The position numbers were made by a program, and so were the translations under genes. Below the pieces are notes generated by a model that ran no database searches, had not been told where the DNA came from, and worked only from the letters and a program-made list of their open reading frames with translations. Shown here in pieces: positions 27,230-34,716 of a stretch of DNA of 64,000 bases; within the stretch, counting starts at the first letter, position 1; every line of letters begins with the position of its first letter. Source of the DNA: Ruminiclostridium herbifermentans (GTDB lineage Bacteria; Bacillota; Clostridia; Acetivibrionales; DSM-1351); assembly GCF_005473905.2 (NCBI RefSeq), contig NZ_CP061336.1:1224501-1288500 (forward strand). Direction: 5' to 3'.

Positions 27230-28156
27230 ATGTTATTTAAGTCGAAAACAAAGATATTGGCTAGTATGTATTTATTAGTGATAGTCTTGTTTGTTGCTTC
27301 ATGTGATAATAGCAATAACATATTAGTTCAAGCGGGGATGAATACCCAGAAAGAGAGCTCTTCAAGTTCTTCACATTCGATAGAGGAACAATTAGAGTTA
27401 TCCCATAAGGATATTTTAGAAAGTGATATCGAAAAAGAGTTTAATGACAAGAATAAAAAGGTTATTACTACACCTGAGGAATACGAGGCGTCAAAGCTGC
27501 CATTATTAGCAGCTATACCAGAGAAGGAAATATATCTATATGACACGAAAGATGGTCAAGTAATATTAAGCATTGGTGGAAATAAAAGTTATTATGATTG
27601 GATATGCTTAACACCAAGGTTTATCCTTCCACAAATGCAGCTGGGAGATTTTGATAAAGATGGGCTTGATGAACTTTCCGTTATTTTATATACTGACTCA
27701 GGTACAGGCGTTTCAATACAGGAATTACATATTATCGAATTGTCCAATGTTAACATATCTTTAGAGAACCAATCAGAAAATAAAAAGACAGAAGACTATA
27801 AAGACCATATGTTTAGCGCTGACGATTATATAAGTCAGTTAAAGGATAAAATTTCTTTTAAAACTTATCTTGATTCAGGTCAATTGATGGGAAAAATCAG
27901 TATTGACACTAAATCATATACTGTAAGCCTTAAGGAATTTCAAACCGATGAGTATGGAAAAATCAGTTCAGAATTGTATTTTGCAAGTATAGTCTCATTT
28001 ACATGTGAAAATAACAAATTAAAATCTGAATTTGGTGTGGGTATCATTTGCGAAAACGTACCACAAGCTTGCTACATAGGTAAAATCAGTGCTGATGTGG
28101 AATATAACGAAGGAAAATTTGAACTAATGAATTTTAGTTTTACAGAAGAGTGGTAG
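27230..28156 (+). CDS. Lipoprotein of unknown function
   Basis: A 308-aa exported lipoprotein: signal segment MYLLVIVLFVASC with the lipobox cysteine near residue 26, followed by a Ser-rich linker. A stretch LGDFDKDGLDELSVILY (about residues 138-154) resembles a single FG-GAP/VCBS-like calcium-binding repeat. No enzymatic domain is recognised. It may be co-transcribed with the metallo-hydrolase. Confidence 0.75.
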   Translation: MLFKSKTKILASMYLLVIVLFVASCDNSNNILVQAGMNTQKESSSSSSHSIEEQLELSHKDILESDIEKEFNDKNKKVITTPEEYEASKLPLLAAIPEKEIYLYDTKDGQVILSIGGNKSYYDWICLTPRFILPQMQLGDFDKDGLDELSVILYTDSGTGVSIQELHIIELSNVNISLENQSENKKTEDYKDHMFSADDYISQLKDKISFKTYLDSGQLMGKISIDTKSYTVSLKEFQTDEYGKISSELYFASIVSFTCENNKLKSEFGVGIICENVPQACYIGKISADVEYNEGKFELMNFSFTEEW

Positions 28157-28433
28157 TGGTGATGTTGCTAGAATTGGATATATTGAAACGCAAAAGTTAT
28201 TATTATAGAAATCATTTAAACGAAACGTTTGCGGTATAAATTGTTTGTAAAATATTTTTATTAATTTGATATGGTATAAGTGAAACATATGAGATGCTGT
28301 TGTGGAAATGGCGTCTTTTTTGTTGCTTTCAAATAAAAGGTTATTTGTAAATATATGTAAAATAGGTTGGGTGTAAACTATACAATTGGGAAAAATGATA
28401 TATATTGGGAGGGATTTTGGGTTTGGTGTAGAA

Positions 28434-28950
28434 TAGTTACATTGCAGATTGTGCCGAATTTGAGATTCCGACCATGGTGGTACATCTGCCAAATGATGAT
28501 AAACCATACAATGTATAGGACTGGATAGAATCAAGAAAATGGCTGAAAAGGCTGAACAGCTTGGAGTCAATGTAGCACAAGAAAATTTAAAGAATTTTAA
28601 TAATTTGTCTTTTATGTTACAGCAAGTAGATTCCCAACGTATTGGATTTTGCTATGACTGTTGCCATCACTATAAATATTATCCGAGCTTTGATCTTTTA
28701 TCCATGTACGGCTCACGTTTGGTGGCATTACATTTACATGATTATAATGGAAACACCTTACATCAGTTACCTTTTGACGGTACAATTGACTGGCCTGCTG
28801 CAATGAAAAAGCTCGCAGATACGGGTTATTCAGGTGCAACTGCAATAGAGGCTATGAATTGGAGTTATAAGGAACTGGAAGATGAGGAATTTTTTATACA
28901 AAGCATTTGAAAGAGCTAAAAGGCTTGAAGCATTAAGATTCACCAAATAA
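28434..28950 (+). pseudogene. Broken sugar phosphate isomerase/epimerase (TIM-barrel) gene
   Basis: Three pieces in different frames add up to the C-terminal two thirds of a xylose isomerase-like TIM-barrel protein. Piece 1 (from about 28434) reads IADCAEFEIPTMVVHLPNDD and is cut by a frameshift and stop near 28515. Piece 2 runs from there to 28910 and reads GLDRIKKMAEKAEQLGVNV, YDCCHHYKYYPSFD and LHLHDYNGNTLH, which carry the family's metal-binding Glu/Asp/His residues. Piece 3, reached by removing one T from the T run at about 28892-28897, reads EFLYKAFERAKRLEALR to a stop at 28950. The N-terminal third is missing and a stop precedes piece 1. The second frameshift in a homopolymer could be a sequencing error, but the first and the missing N-terminus indicate real decay. 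Confidence 0.8.
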
Positions 28951-29001
28951 TAAAAAACAGACAAACCTCAACTACTATCCATATTTCAGGAGCTAGATAT
29001 A

Positions 29002-29859
29002 ATGCGAACAGAACAAGAAATGTTTGATTTGATACTTAATATTGCAAAAGCCGACGAGCGCATTCGAGCAGTTTATATGAATGGTTCTCGAGTTAATCCT
29101 AATGTAAAAAAGGATAAATATCAGGATTTTGATATTGTTTATGTTGTAACTGAAACAGCACCTTTCTTAAAAGACAAGAGTTGGATATTGAATTTTGGGG
29201 ATATTGCAATGGTACAGGAGCCAGATTCAAATGATTTAGGCTGGGGGCAAAGTGCAGACTATAGCCGTTCTTATTGTTGGCTAATGCTATTCAAGGATGG
29301 CAATCGTATTGATTTACATATACAAATCATAGAAGCCATGTATGAGAAGTATCTAGCAGATAGTTTAACTATTCCTCTTTTAGATAAGGATAATATTTTG
29401 CCCACTATTCCATCACCAAACGATACAGGGTATTGGATAAAGAAACCAACCAAGACCCAATATGACTCTTGCTGCAATGAGTTTTGGTGGTGTCTAAATA
29501 ATGTTGCGAAAGGTATTGTACGTGACCAGCTTCCTTATGCAATGCGAATGTATCATGAAACTGTTCATGCAGAACTTGATAAAATGCTTGAGTGGTATAT
29601 TGGCATAAATACAAATTTCACAGTTACAACAGGCATGTGGGGCAAATATTTTAAAGAATATCTGCCTTATGAGTTATATGAATTATATACAAAAACATAT
29701 ACAAATTTTGAAAATTTATGGTCAGCAATTTTCGCATCATGTGAACTTTTCCGCACAACTGCATCTTTTGTGGGCAATTACTTTGAATATGAGTATAATC
29801 AAAGTGATGATGACAATATGATGGAATATTTGCTTAAGATGAAAAATAATGAATTATAA
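29002..29859 (+). CDS. Aminoglycoside 6-adenylyltransferase (ANT(6)-like, AadK type)
   Basis: A 285-aa nucleotidyltransferase of the streptomycin adenylyltransferase family. The nucleotidyltransferase motif is AVYMNGSRVNPNVKKDKYQDFDIVYVV split as GSR then DxD (DFDIVY), with WILNFGDIAMVQEPD and FKDGNRIDLHIQ carrying the third acidic residue; the C-terminal helical domain is complete. It would transfer AMP to the 6-OH of streptomycin. Chromosomal homologues are common in Bacilli and Clostridia, and nothing mobile borders it except the decayed gene upstream. Resistance is inference from family. Confidence 0.9.
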   Translation: MRTEQEMFDLILNIAKADERIRAVYMNGSRVNPNVKKDKYQDFDIVYVVTETAPFLKDKSWILNFGDIAMVQEPDSNDLGWGQSADYSRSYCWLMLFKDGNRIDLHIQIIEAMYEKYLADSLTIPLLDKDNILPTIPSPNDTGYWIKKPTKTQYDSCCNEFWWCLNNVAKGIVRDQLPYAMRMYHETVHAELDKMLEWYIGINTNFTVTTGMWGKYFKEYLPYELYELYTKTYTNFENLWSAIFASCELFRTTASFVGNYFEYEYNQSDDDNMMEYLLKMKNNEL

Positions 29860-30281
29860 CAGAAAGAGCATTCTGCGTAATAGAAAAACGAATAAGAGAG
29901 AATAGTAATTTAAGAAGAAAAAAGATATTATTTTTTTGATATATTTAATCAAAACTTTAAGGCAAGACTTTAAGGCAAAACTTAAAAGCAAAACAAATCC
30001 ATAATGGCAAGGAGTTAAATATAATGAGAGTTGCAGCAAGTTGAAGCAGGAAAGCTAAATACTTAGTTTGCTAACTTAGTAAGATAAGCAGTATGGGCAT
30101 TCTTTATCTTTATTTCACTAAAACAAAAAGTATTAGAAATTCATTATTAATAAATAAATGAGTAGTAATTAGATTATCAATAGATTCTTATGATAATGAT
30201 ATGATTTGATGGGTTTGATATAGTAATATTGGAATTAAGGAATTGGTAAACTGATTTACATACATTTTAAGGAGGTCTAAC
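29860..30281. other. Intergenic region, no gene recognised
   Basis: 422 AT-rich bases between the adenylyltransferase and the VOC gene. It holds short direct repeats of the type AAGGCAAGACTTTAAGGCAAAACTT (about 29950-29985, here broken in words: AAGGCAAGACTT then AAGGCAAAACTT). No terminator with a T run and no RNA element were recognised. Confidence 0.45.
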
Positions 30282-30695
30282 ATGAAATTTATACAGAAAT
30301 TATGTTTTTCCGGTGAGGCAAAGGAAGCAATAGAGCTATATAAGAGGGCTTTTGGCTGTACGGTAAGGAGTTTATTATATTATTCTGATGCTGTGAAAAA
30401 TGGCTGGGAACAACCAAATGCGGAAAAAGAACCACTCATTTATCATTCAGAGATTATGTTTGGTGAGCAAGAGGTTAGAATTAATGATTTGTCCGACCAA
30501 GAGGAAGTGATTCTAACCAAAAAAGTGTTTTATGCTGTTGGGTTTGATACAGCAGAAGAGGTTGAAAAGGCTTTTTCTGTACTTAGCGAGGGAGGAGAAG
30601 TAATAAAACCGCTGGAAAGGCCACCTTACATGGTGATAATTGGTACTGTGAAGGATCGTTTCGGGGTTCACTGGGAACTAATGTGTGACTTTTAA
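30282..30695 (+). CDS. VOC superfamily (PhnB-like) protein
   Basis: A 137-aa protein of the vicinal oxygen chelate fold, PhnB / 3-demethylubiquinone methyltransferase-like subgroup. Signs: FSGEAKEAIELYKRAFGCTV, the strand HSEIMFGEQEVRINDLSD, and the ending GTVKDRFGVHWELMCDF. Such proteins have no settled enzymatic role; many act on electrophiles or antibiotics. AAGGAGG precedes the ATG closely. Monocistronic. Confidence 0.88.
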   Translation: MKFIQKLCFSGEAKEAIELYKRAFGCTVRSLLYYSDAVKNGWEQPNAEKEPLIYHSEIMFGEQEVRINDLSDQEEVILTKKVFYAVGFDTAEEVEKAFSVLSEGGEVIKPLERPPYMVIIGTVKDRFGVHWELMCDF

Positions 30696-31021
30696 ATTAA
30701 TTTTAGAGAATAAGCAACAAATTCTAAGTTATAGGGTTGGAAACCTTGGATCATTCTTAGCAGGCTATTTTTTGTTTTGAAGGATTTATAAGGTGAGAAG
30801 TCTTTAAAATAGGGTCGTAAGTAAAGATGAGGATGAGAAAAAATCTATTAGTTTAGAATAAGTTTACTACATATTTTTAGTCGAAGTAAAGTTATAGGTA
30901 TGCATAATAATGAATTCTAAGCGAATGAAAAATATTAATATAATTGAGGATAGGCTGCTATTAATATGGCTAAGACTAGAAAAAAACATAAAATAAGACT
31001 ACAAAAATAATACATAAAAAT

Positions 31022-31246
31022 AAGACATTAAGGATTTTGAAGTCAATTTTATATGCTGGTGCTACATGTGGAATAATTTTATTATATCCAGTTAAGGAGT
31101 ATAGTCCCGATTATAGTGAAGTTAAAAAGGTTTTTTTGTATTAGCAGCTAGCGAGCGATCCGGATAATGTTGTTGCTTATATAGCGGCATTTATAGTAGG
31201 TGTTGCATTATTTATTTCTATTAGTTTCATAAGACAGCAAAAGTAA
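31022..31246 (+). pseudogene. Small membrane-protein ORF interrupted by an in-frame TAG
   Basis: The frame reads KTLRILKSILYAGATCGIIL, LYPVKEYSPDYSEVKKVFLY, then TAG at 31142-31144, then QLASDPDNVVAYIAAFIVGV, ALFISISFIRQQK and TAA. The two halves read as one short protein with two membrane helices and no other disturbance, so a single amber mutation is the simplest reading. There is no ATG; a TTG at about 31036 near AAGG could start it. I know no matching family. Amber readthrough is possible but unsupported. Confidence 0.45.
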
Positions 31247-31325
31247 TTTTATCTTTAAACTCGAAGAATTTTCCATTATAATATACTATGCTACTGGTAA
31301 AAATGTGGTTAATAGTACATTGATT

Positions 31326-31475
31326 GCCGATATAATCAGTTAAATAAAGCCCTAAGCCGATAGAATTTTATTAATTTGACAATAAAATTTTTTGATAAGT
31401 CCCTGCGCCGATAGACTTTTATGTGCAATAATTGATTAATTTGTCAATAAACTATTTATAAATTTCTGTACCGAT
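31326..31475. repeat. Degenerate GCCGAT-containing repeats upstream of a lipoprotein gene
   Basis: The word CCGAT recurs at 31326, 31356, 31407 and 31470 (third bases vary), and the stretch between is similar in the second and third units: GCCGATAGA, then TTTTAT, then TTAATTTG, CAATAAA and a T run. The non-coding gap is 838 bases long, partly filled by the interrupted ORF at 31022-31246. The function is unknown. Confidence 0.5.
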
Positions 31476-31533
31476 GACTTTTGCGCAATTGGCTAAATAG
31501 TAAGGATGAAATTATAGGAGTGAATAATATATT

Positions 31534-32049
31534 ATGAAAAATATTATGAAGCATTGTATTTTGGTGGTTACTTTATTGTATTTATCACTTTTTTTAGTTA
31601 GCTGTAGTACTGCTAATGAGGCTGGCTCAGAGCCTAGTAAAAGCGGGGCAAGTATGTCCAGTCAAACAGCAACTCAAAAAAAGTCTACAGTTACTATAAA
31701 TTGCTACTATGAAGAGCCTGCAGGCTTTAGTGATAAAAATGCTATAAAAATAGAACGTGAATTAAAAAATGACTTTGTTGAAGTAATTATTCAAGGTAAG
31801 GTTAAGGAATTTGAATATATTGAGGTAGAATTTGACGCTGATAAAAATGAGTTTTTAGAAAAGGGATTAAAAGCTAAATATAGCAGTCTGGATAATAAAA
31901 CTGTATATATACAAACAAACTTGCCTGAGGGAATACCTTCTGAAATGATAAGGTGGAAGAGTGAAAAAGGCAAAGAATACGAATATATAATTAGGGACTA
32001 TGGCTTGGTTGACAAAGAAAACATGCAGCAGATATTTACTATGGAATAA
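31534..32049 (+). CDS. Small lipoprotein of unknown function
   Basis: A 171-aa lipoprotein: signal LVVTLLYLSLFLVSC with the cysteine at about 24, a Ser/Thr/Gln-rich linker, then about 110 residues that look like a small beta-rich domain (VTINCYYEEPAGFSDKNAI, FVEVIIQGKVKEFEYIEVEF). No domain is recognised. The ATG at 31534 follows AGGAGTG. Neighbouring lipoproteins of similar build (27230, 32260) suggest that this stretch is rich in surface proteins. Confidence 0.75.
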   Translation: MKNIMKHCILVVTLLYLSLFLVSCSTANEAGSEPSKSGASMSSQTATQKKSTVTINCYYEEPAGFSDKNAIKIERELKNDFVEVIIQGKVKEFEYIEVEFDADKNEFLEKGLKAKYSSLDNKTVYIQTNLPEGIPSEMIRWKSEKGKEYEYIIRDYGLVDKENMQQIFTME

Positions 32050-32259
32050 TAAGTCGAACAAGGGCTAGATTTGACATGCTAACCTAATGTATAATATTGA
32101 TGAAAATATTTGTACTAATAACATTTTTATATCACTTTAGAGGCATGCACAATACACTAAAGCTTATAATGTTAAAATTCAAATATTAATATTCAAATAA
32201 TAAAAAATCATTAGAAGCTTAACAATGGACTTGCCTTTATTTTGAAAAGGGGGAGCTAA

Positions 32260-33087
32260 ATGTTAACATGTTCAAAAAAAAGCAGTAATTTGTTGAGAAA
32301 AGTGGGGGTTTTTGTTTCAATTATTTCAGTTTTTATGCTATCTTTAACAGCATGTGTTGGAGATAATGGAAAAGCAAAAAGTTCTGAGTTGGTTATTGGA
32401 ACAACTACACCTATAGATGATTCGGGGTTATTGGACTACTTGTCTCCAATCATTAAAGAAGAAACTGGACTAAGCATAAAAGTCATATCTAATGATGCTG
32501 AACAGACAATAAAATCAGGTGAAGCTGGAGAGGCAGATGTACTTCTGATAAATGATAAAAATTTAGAAGAGAAATTTGTATCTGATGGCTATGGCTTAAA
32601 TAGAATCGAACTTCCAAGTAACTACTTTGTTATTTTAGGGCCTGCAAATGATCCTGCGGGAATATCAAGCCTTAAAGGTAGTGCTGCGGAAGCTTTCAAG
32701 AAGATTGCAGACAGCAAGTCACTATTTTATTCGGCAGAAAAAGATTCTATAGTTAATAAAAAGGAAATGAAGCTTTGGCAGGCAAATAATATAACACCAG
32801 AAGGAGACTGGTACAGTTCAAAGGATAAAGACCTTGAAACAGTAATTTATTTAGCTAATAATGAGAATGCATATACACTTGCAAATAGGACTACATACTC
32901 GTCAGTTAAAGACTATATAGACTTACAGATTGTAATGGACACTGCTGATGATTTAAATAGTAAATATACTATTTTAACTATAAATCCTGACAAAGTAAAA
33001 GGTGTTAATAAAGTAGCGGCTGATCAATTTGTAGGCTGGATGACATCACAAAGAGCTTATAAATTGATTGGTGAGTATGTTGAATAA
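32260..33087 (+). CDS. TupA-like extracytoplasmic binding lipoprotein, orphan
   Basis: A 275-aa binding protein with lipoprotein signal (SVFMLSLTAC). The core matches tungstate/molybdate-binding proteins of the TupA type: VIGTTTPIDDSGLLDYLSPI, IKEETGLSIKVI, a GEAGEADVLLIND segment and EEKFVSDGYG, then ILGPANDPAGI. In TupA the oxyanion is held partly by a SRGD(N/D)SGT-type loop; here the same place reads SAEKDSIVNKKE, so ligand residues are lost. No permease or ATPase genes (tupB, tupC) are adjacent. It is therefore either an orphan that serves a distant transporter or a sensor, or a paralogue that binds something else. Confidence 0.8.
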   Translation: MLTCSKKSSNLLRKVGVFVSIISVFMLSLTACVGDNGKAKSSELVIGTTTPIDDSGLLDYLSPIIKEETGLSIKVISNDAEQTIKSGEAGEADVLLINDKNLEEKFVSDGYGLNRIELPSNYFVILGPANDPAGISSLKGSAAEAFKKIADSKSLFYSAEKDSIVNKKEMKLWQANNITPEGDWYSSKDKDLETVIYLANNENAYTLANRTTYSSVKDYIDLQIVMDTADDLNSKYTILTINPDKVKGVNKVAADQFVGWMTSQRAYKLIGEYVE

Positions 33088-33164
33088 AAGTTGAAGCACT
33101 CAAGATGGCTTATTAAACAGTGTTGGGATATAAAATTTCTTAAAGGTGATATGGAGTGTAAAAT

Positions 33165-33200
33165 GGCTCATAATATTTATATAATATTATGGGCTTTTTA
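33165..33200 (+). terminator. Intrinsic terminator downstream of the TupA-like gene
   Basis: GGCTCATAATATT pairs with AATATTATGGGC (one G-T) and is followed by TTTTTATTT. Confidence 0.75.
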
Positions 33201-33280
33201 TTTACGTAAAAACATTGGCTTAGCAGTTTGTGATGTAAAAATCTATAGCTGATTTTTAACAGTGTTGGTGTGAGTAACCT

Positions 33281-33372
33281 TCAAACTTAACTATTGTCTC
33301 ATATCACCTTGCGCTTTCGAGGATTATTCTTACGGAGGTGAAAGCTTCAAACCCATCTATTGGCCAATATTA
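33281..33372. repeat. Two diverged direct repeats in the gap before the nitroreductase gene
   Basis: CCTTCAAACTTAACTATTG (33280-33298) and GCTTCAAACCCATCTATTG (33344-33362) are similar over about 30 bases and lie about 64 bases apart; between them CACCT / AGGTG can pair. Two further similar patches, CTTTTAGTTAAA...AATAATTATAAAAG near 33474 and 33539, follow, and the second forms a hairpin with AAACTCTTTC / AGAGAGTTTT at about 33527-33577. No gene is seen in this 916-base gap. Confidence 0.5.
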
Positions 33373-33645
33373 CTGGATAATTAGCTTGATGGTAATTTAC
33401 TCAATTAATTTATTAGTTCTCCTTGCATTTTGTACATTCAATTATACGATTTAATATTGTAAAAACCGTTAGGCTTTTAGTTAAACAAAAATAATTATAA
33501 AAGGCGTTTACTGTTATTTTCACATCAAAAACTCTTTCTTTTAGTTGAAAAGAAATAATTATAAAAGAGAGTTTTATTTATCTAAAATAGGGTAAATTAT
33601 ATATTATAATGAAAAAACTTATAATGGAGAAACTAGAATACTATA

Positions 33646-33732
33646 AGTTAGTAATTCAACTTTCACAGTTGAAAAATCGTAGGTGTTAAACTTATCAGTT
33701 AAACTTATCAATGGAAAGTTGAATTACTAACT
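33646..33732. repeat. Perfect 19-bp inverted repeat enclosing a 13-bp tandem duplication
   Basis: AGTTAGTAATTCAACTTTC at 33646-33664 is the exact reverse complement of GAAAGTTGAATTACTAACT at 33714-33732. The 49-base loop contains GTTAAACTTATCA twice in direct succession (33685-33697, 33698-33710). No T run follows, so it is not an ordinary terminator. Confidence 0.8.
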
Positions 33733-33740
33733 CAAATTTC

Positions 33741-33870
33741 AGATGAAAAGTAAGCTATGCTCAAGATAATGGCTAGTTGTATAGCAATCAATTTATTATA
33801 TGAAAAAATTACTTTTATATGATAATGCTTCCACATATGATATTAGGCTTAAGAAGTATATTCAATTTTA
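33741..33870 (+). repeat. Dispersed leader element, copy C (upstream of the nitroreductase gene)
   Basis: The 3' half matches copy A closely: GATAATGCTTCCACA, then TATTAGGCTTAAG, then TATATTCAA (copy A has GATATTGCTGTCACA, GCTAGGCTTAA, TATATTCAA). In the 5' half AAAAGTAA (33746-33753) pairs with TTACTTTT (33809-33816), and GGCTA/TAGC forms an inner hairpin. It ends about 130 bases before the next gene, on the same strand. Confidence 0.6.
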
Positions 33871-34003
33871 GATAATGTTCGAAAGAATTTATTATATATT
33901 AGATTTGATTTTATAAGTTGCATAAACTATAAATCCTTTGGAGTTTTTAGGGGAATATTAATAGCATAAAATGATACTATAGTTTAAAGAAGGAGACGAG
34001 ATT

Positions 34004-34576
34004 ATGAAAATTTTGGATTCATTAAAGGAAAGAAGAACTTATTACAATATTAATAAACAATTACCTGTAGATGAAATAAAGGTATTTGACCTAGTTAAAC
34101 AGGCTACCGAATTAGTTCCCGATTCATTTAATATGAAGAGTTCAAGAGTTATTGTTGTAACAGGGGAAAAGCAAGATAAGCTATGGGATAATATTTATGA
34201 TACATTCGAAGGGATGGTTGCAAGAGAAAAAATAGATAGTTTTAAAAATGGTTACGGAACAATACTTTATTTTTACGACCAAAATGTTGTCAAAGGCTTG
34301 CAGGAGCAATATTCGATATATGCAGACAGGTTTCCAGAGTGGGCTTCTCAATCCTCTGGAATGCTTCAAATAAGCATATGGAGTGGTTTGAGAGAATTAG
34401 GGATTGGTGCTTCACTTCAGCACTATAATCCAGTAATTGATGAAATGGTTAAAAAAATGTTTGATTTACCAGACAGCTATATACTAAATGCACAGATGCC
34501 TTTTGGTGGAATTGGGGCACAGCCTGAACCAAAGCCAGCAGAAGATATTTCAAAGAGAGTAAAGATAGTAAAATAA
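34004..34576 (+). CDS. Nitroreductase family protein (Frm2-like)
   Basis: A 190-aa FMN-dependent oxidoreductase of the nitroreductase family, subgroup near Frm2/YdgI. Visible: LKERRTYYNINKQLPVDEI (N-terminal FMN phosphate-binding arginines), ATELVPDSFNMKSSRVIVVTG, then SGLRELGIGASLQHYNPVI and the closing AQMPFGGIGAQPEPKPAED. Members reduce nitro groups, quinones or fatty acid-related signals; substrate unknown. AAGGAGACGAG precedes the ATG. The gene ends in a bidirectional terminator shared with pflB. Confidence 0.9.
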   Translation: MKILDSLKERRTYYNINKQLPVDEIKVFDLVKQATELVPDSFNMKSSRVIVVTGEKQDKLWDNIYDTFEGMVAREKIDSFKNGYGTILYFYDQNVVKGLQEQYSIYADRFPEWASQSSGMLQISIWSGLRELGIGASLQHYNPVIDEMVKKMFDLPDSYILNAQMPFGGIGAQPEPKPAEDISKRVKIVK

Positions 34577-34620
34577 ATACTAAAATAGATGTATTAAAAT
34601 AAATTATTCGATAATGCTTG

Positions 34621-34666
34621 AAAACTCCTTTTGGTTAATATTAAATTCTTAACCAGAAGGAGTTTT
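34621..34666. terminator. Bidirectional terminator between the nitroreductase gene and pflB
   Basis: AAAACTCCTT and TGGTTAA on the left pair with TTAACCA and AAGGAGTTTT on the right with a single bulge and a 10-base loop; flanking A and T runs suit both convergent genes. Confidence 0.88.
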
Positions 34667-34716
34667 ACTATATTTTAGATAATGAATTAAAATTGTTTTA
34701 ATGTTAGGCTGGCTTA

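Noticed and set aside
28216-28236. CcpA/LacI-type operator before the broken isomerase gene
   Set aside because: The palindrome AAACGTTT with flanking CG is suggestive, but a single short site without a functional target gene is not enough to call.
31142-31144. Pyrrolysine or stop-readthrough codon
   Set aside because: There is no downstream recoding structure I can identify, and the ORF also lacks a convincing start, so a degraded gene is the simpler reading.
33276-33372. Riboswitch or T-box in the gap before the nitroreductase gene
   Set aside because: The direct repeats and the CACCT/AGGTG pairing do not match any aptamer I know, and no terminator alternative lies close to the gene start.
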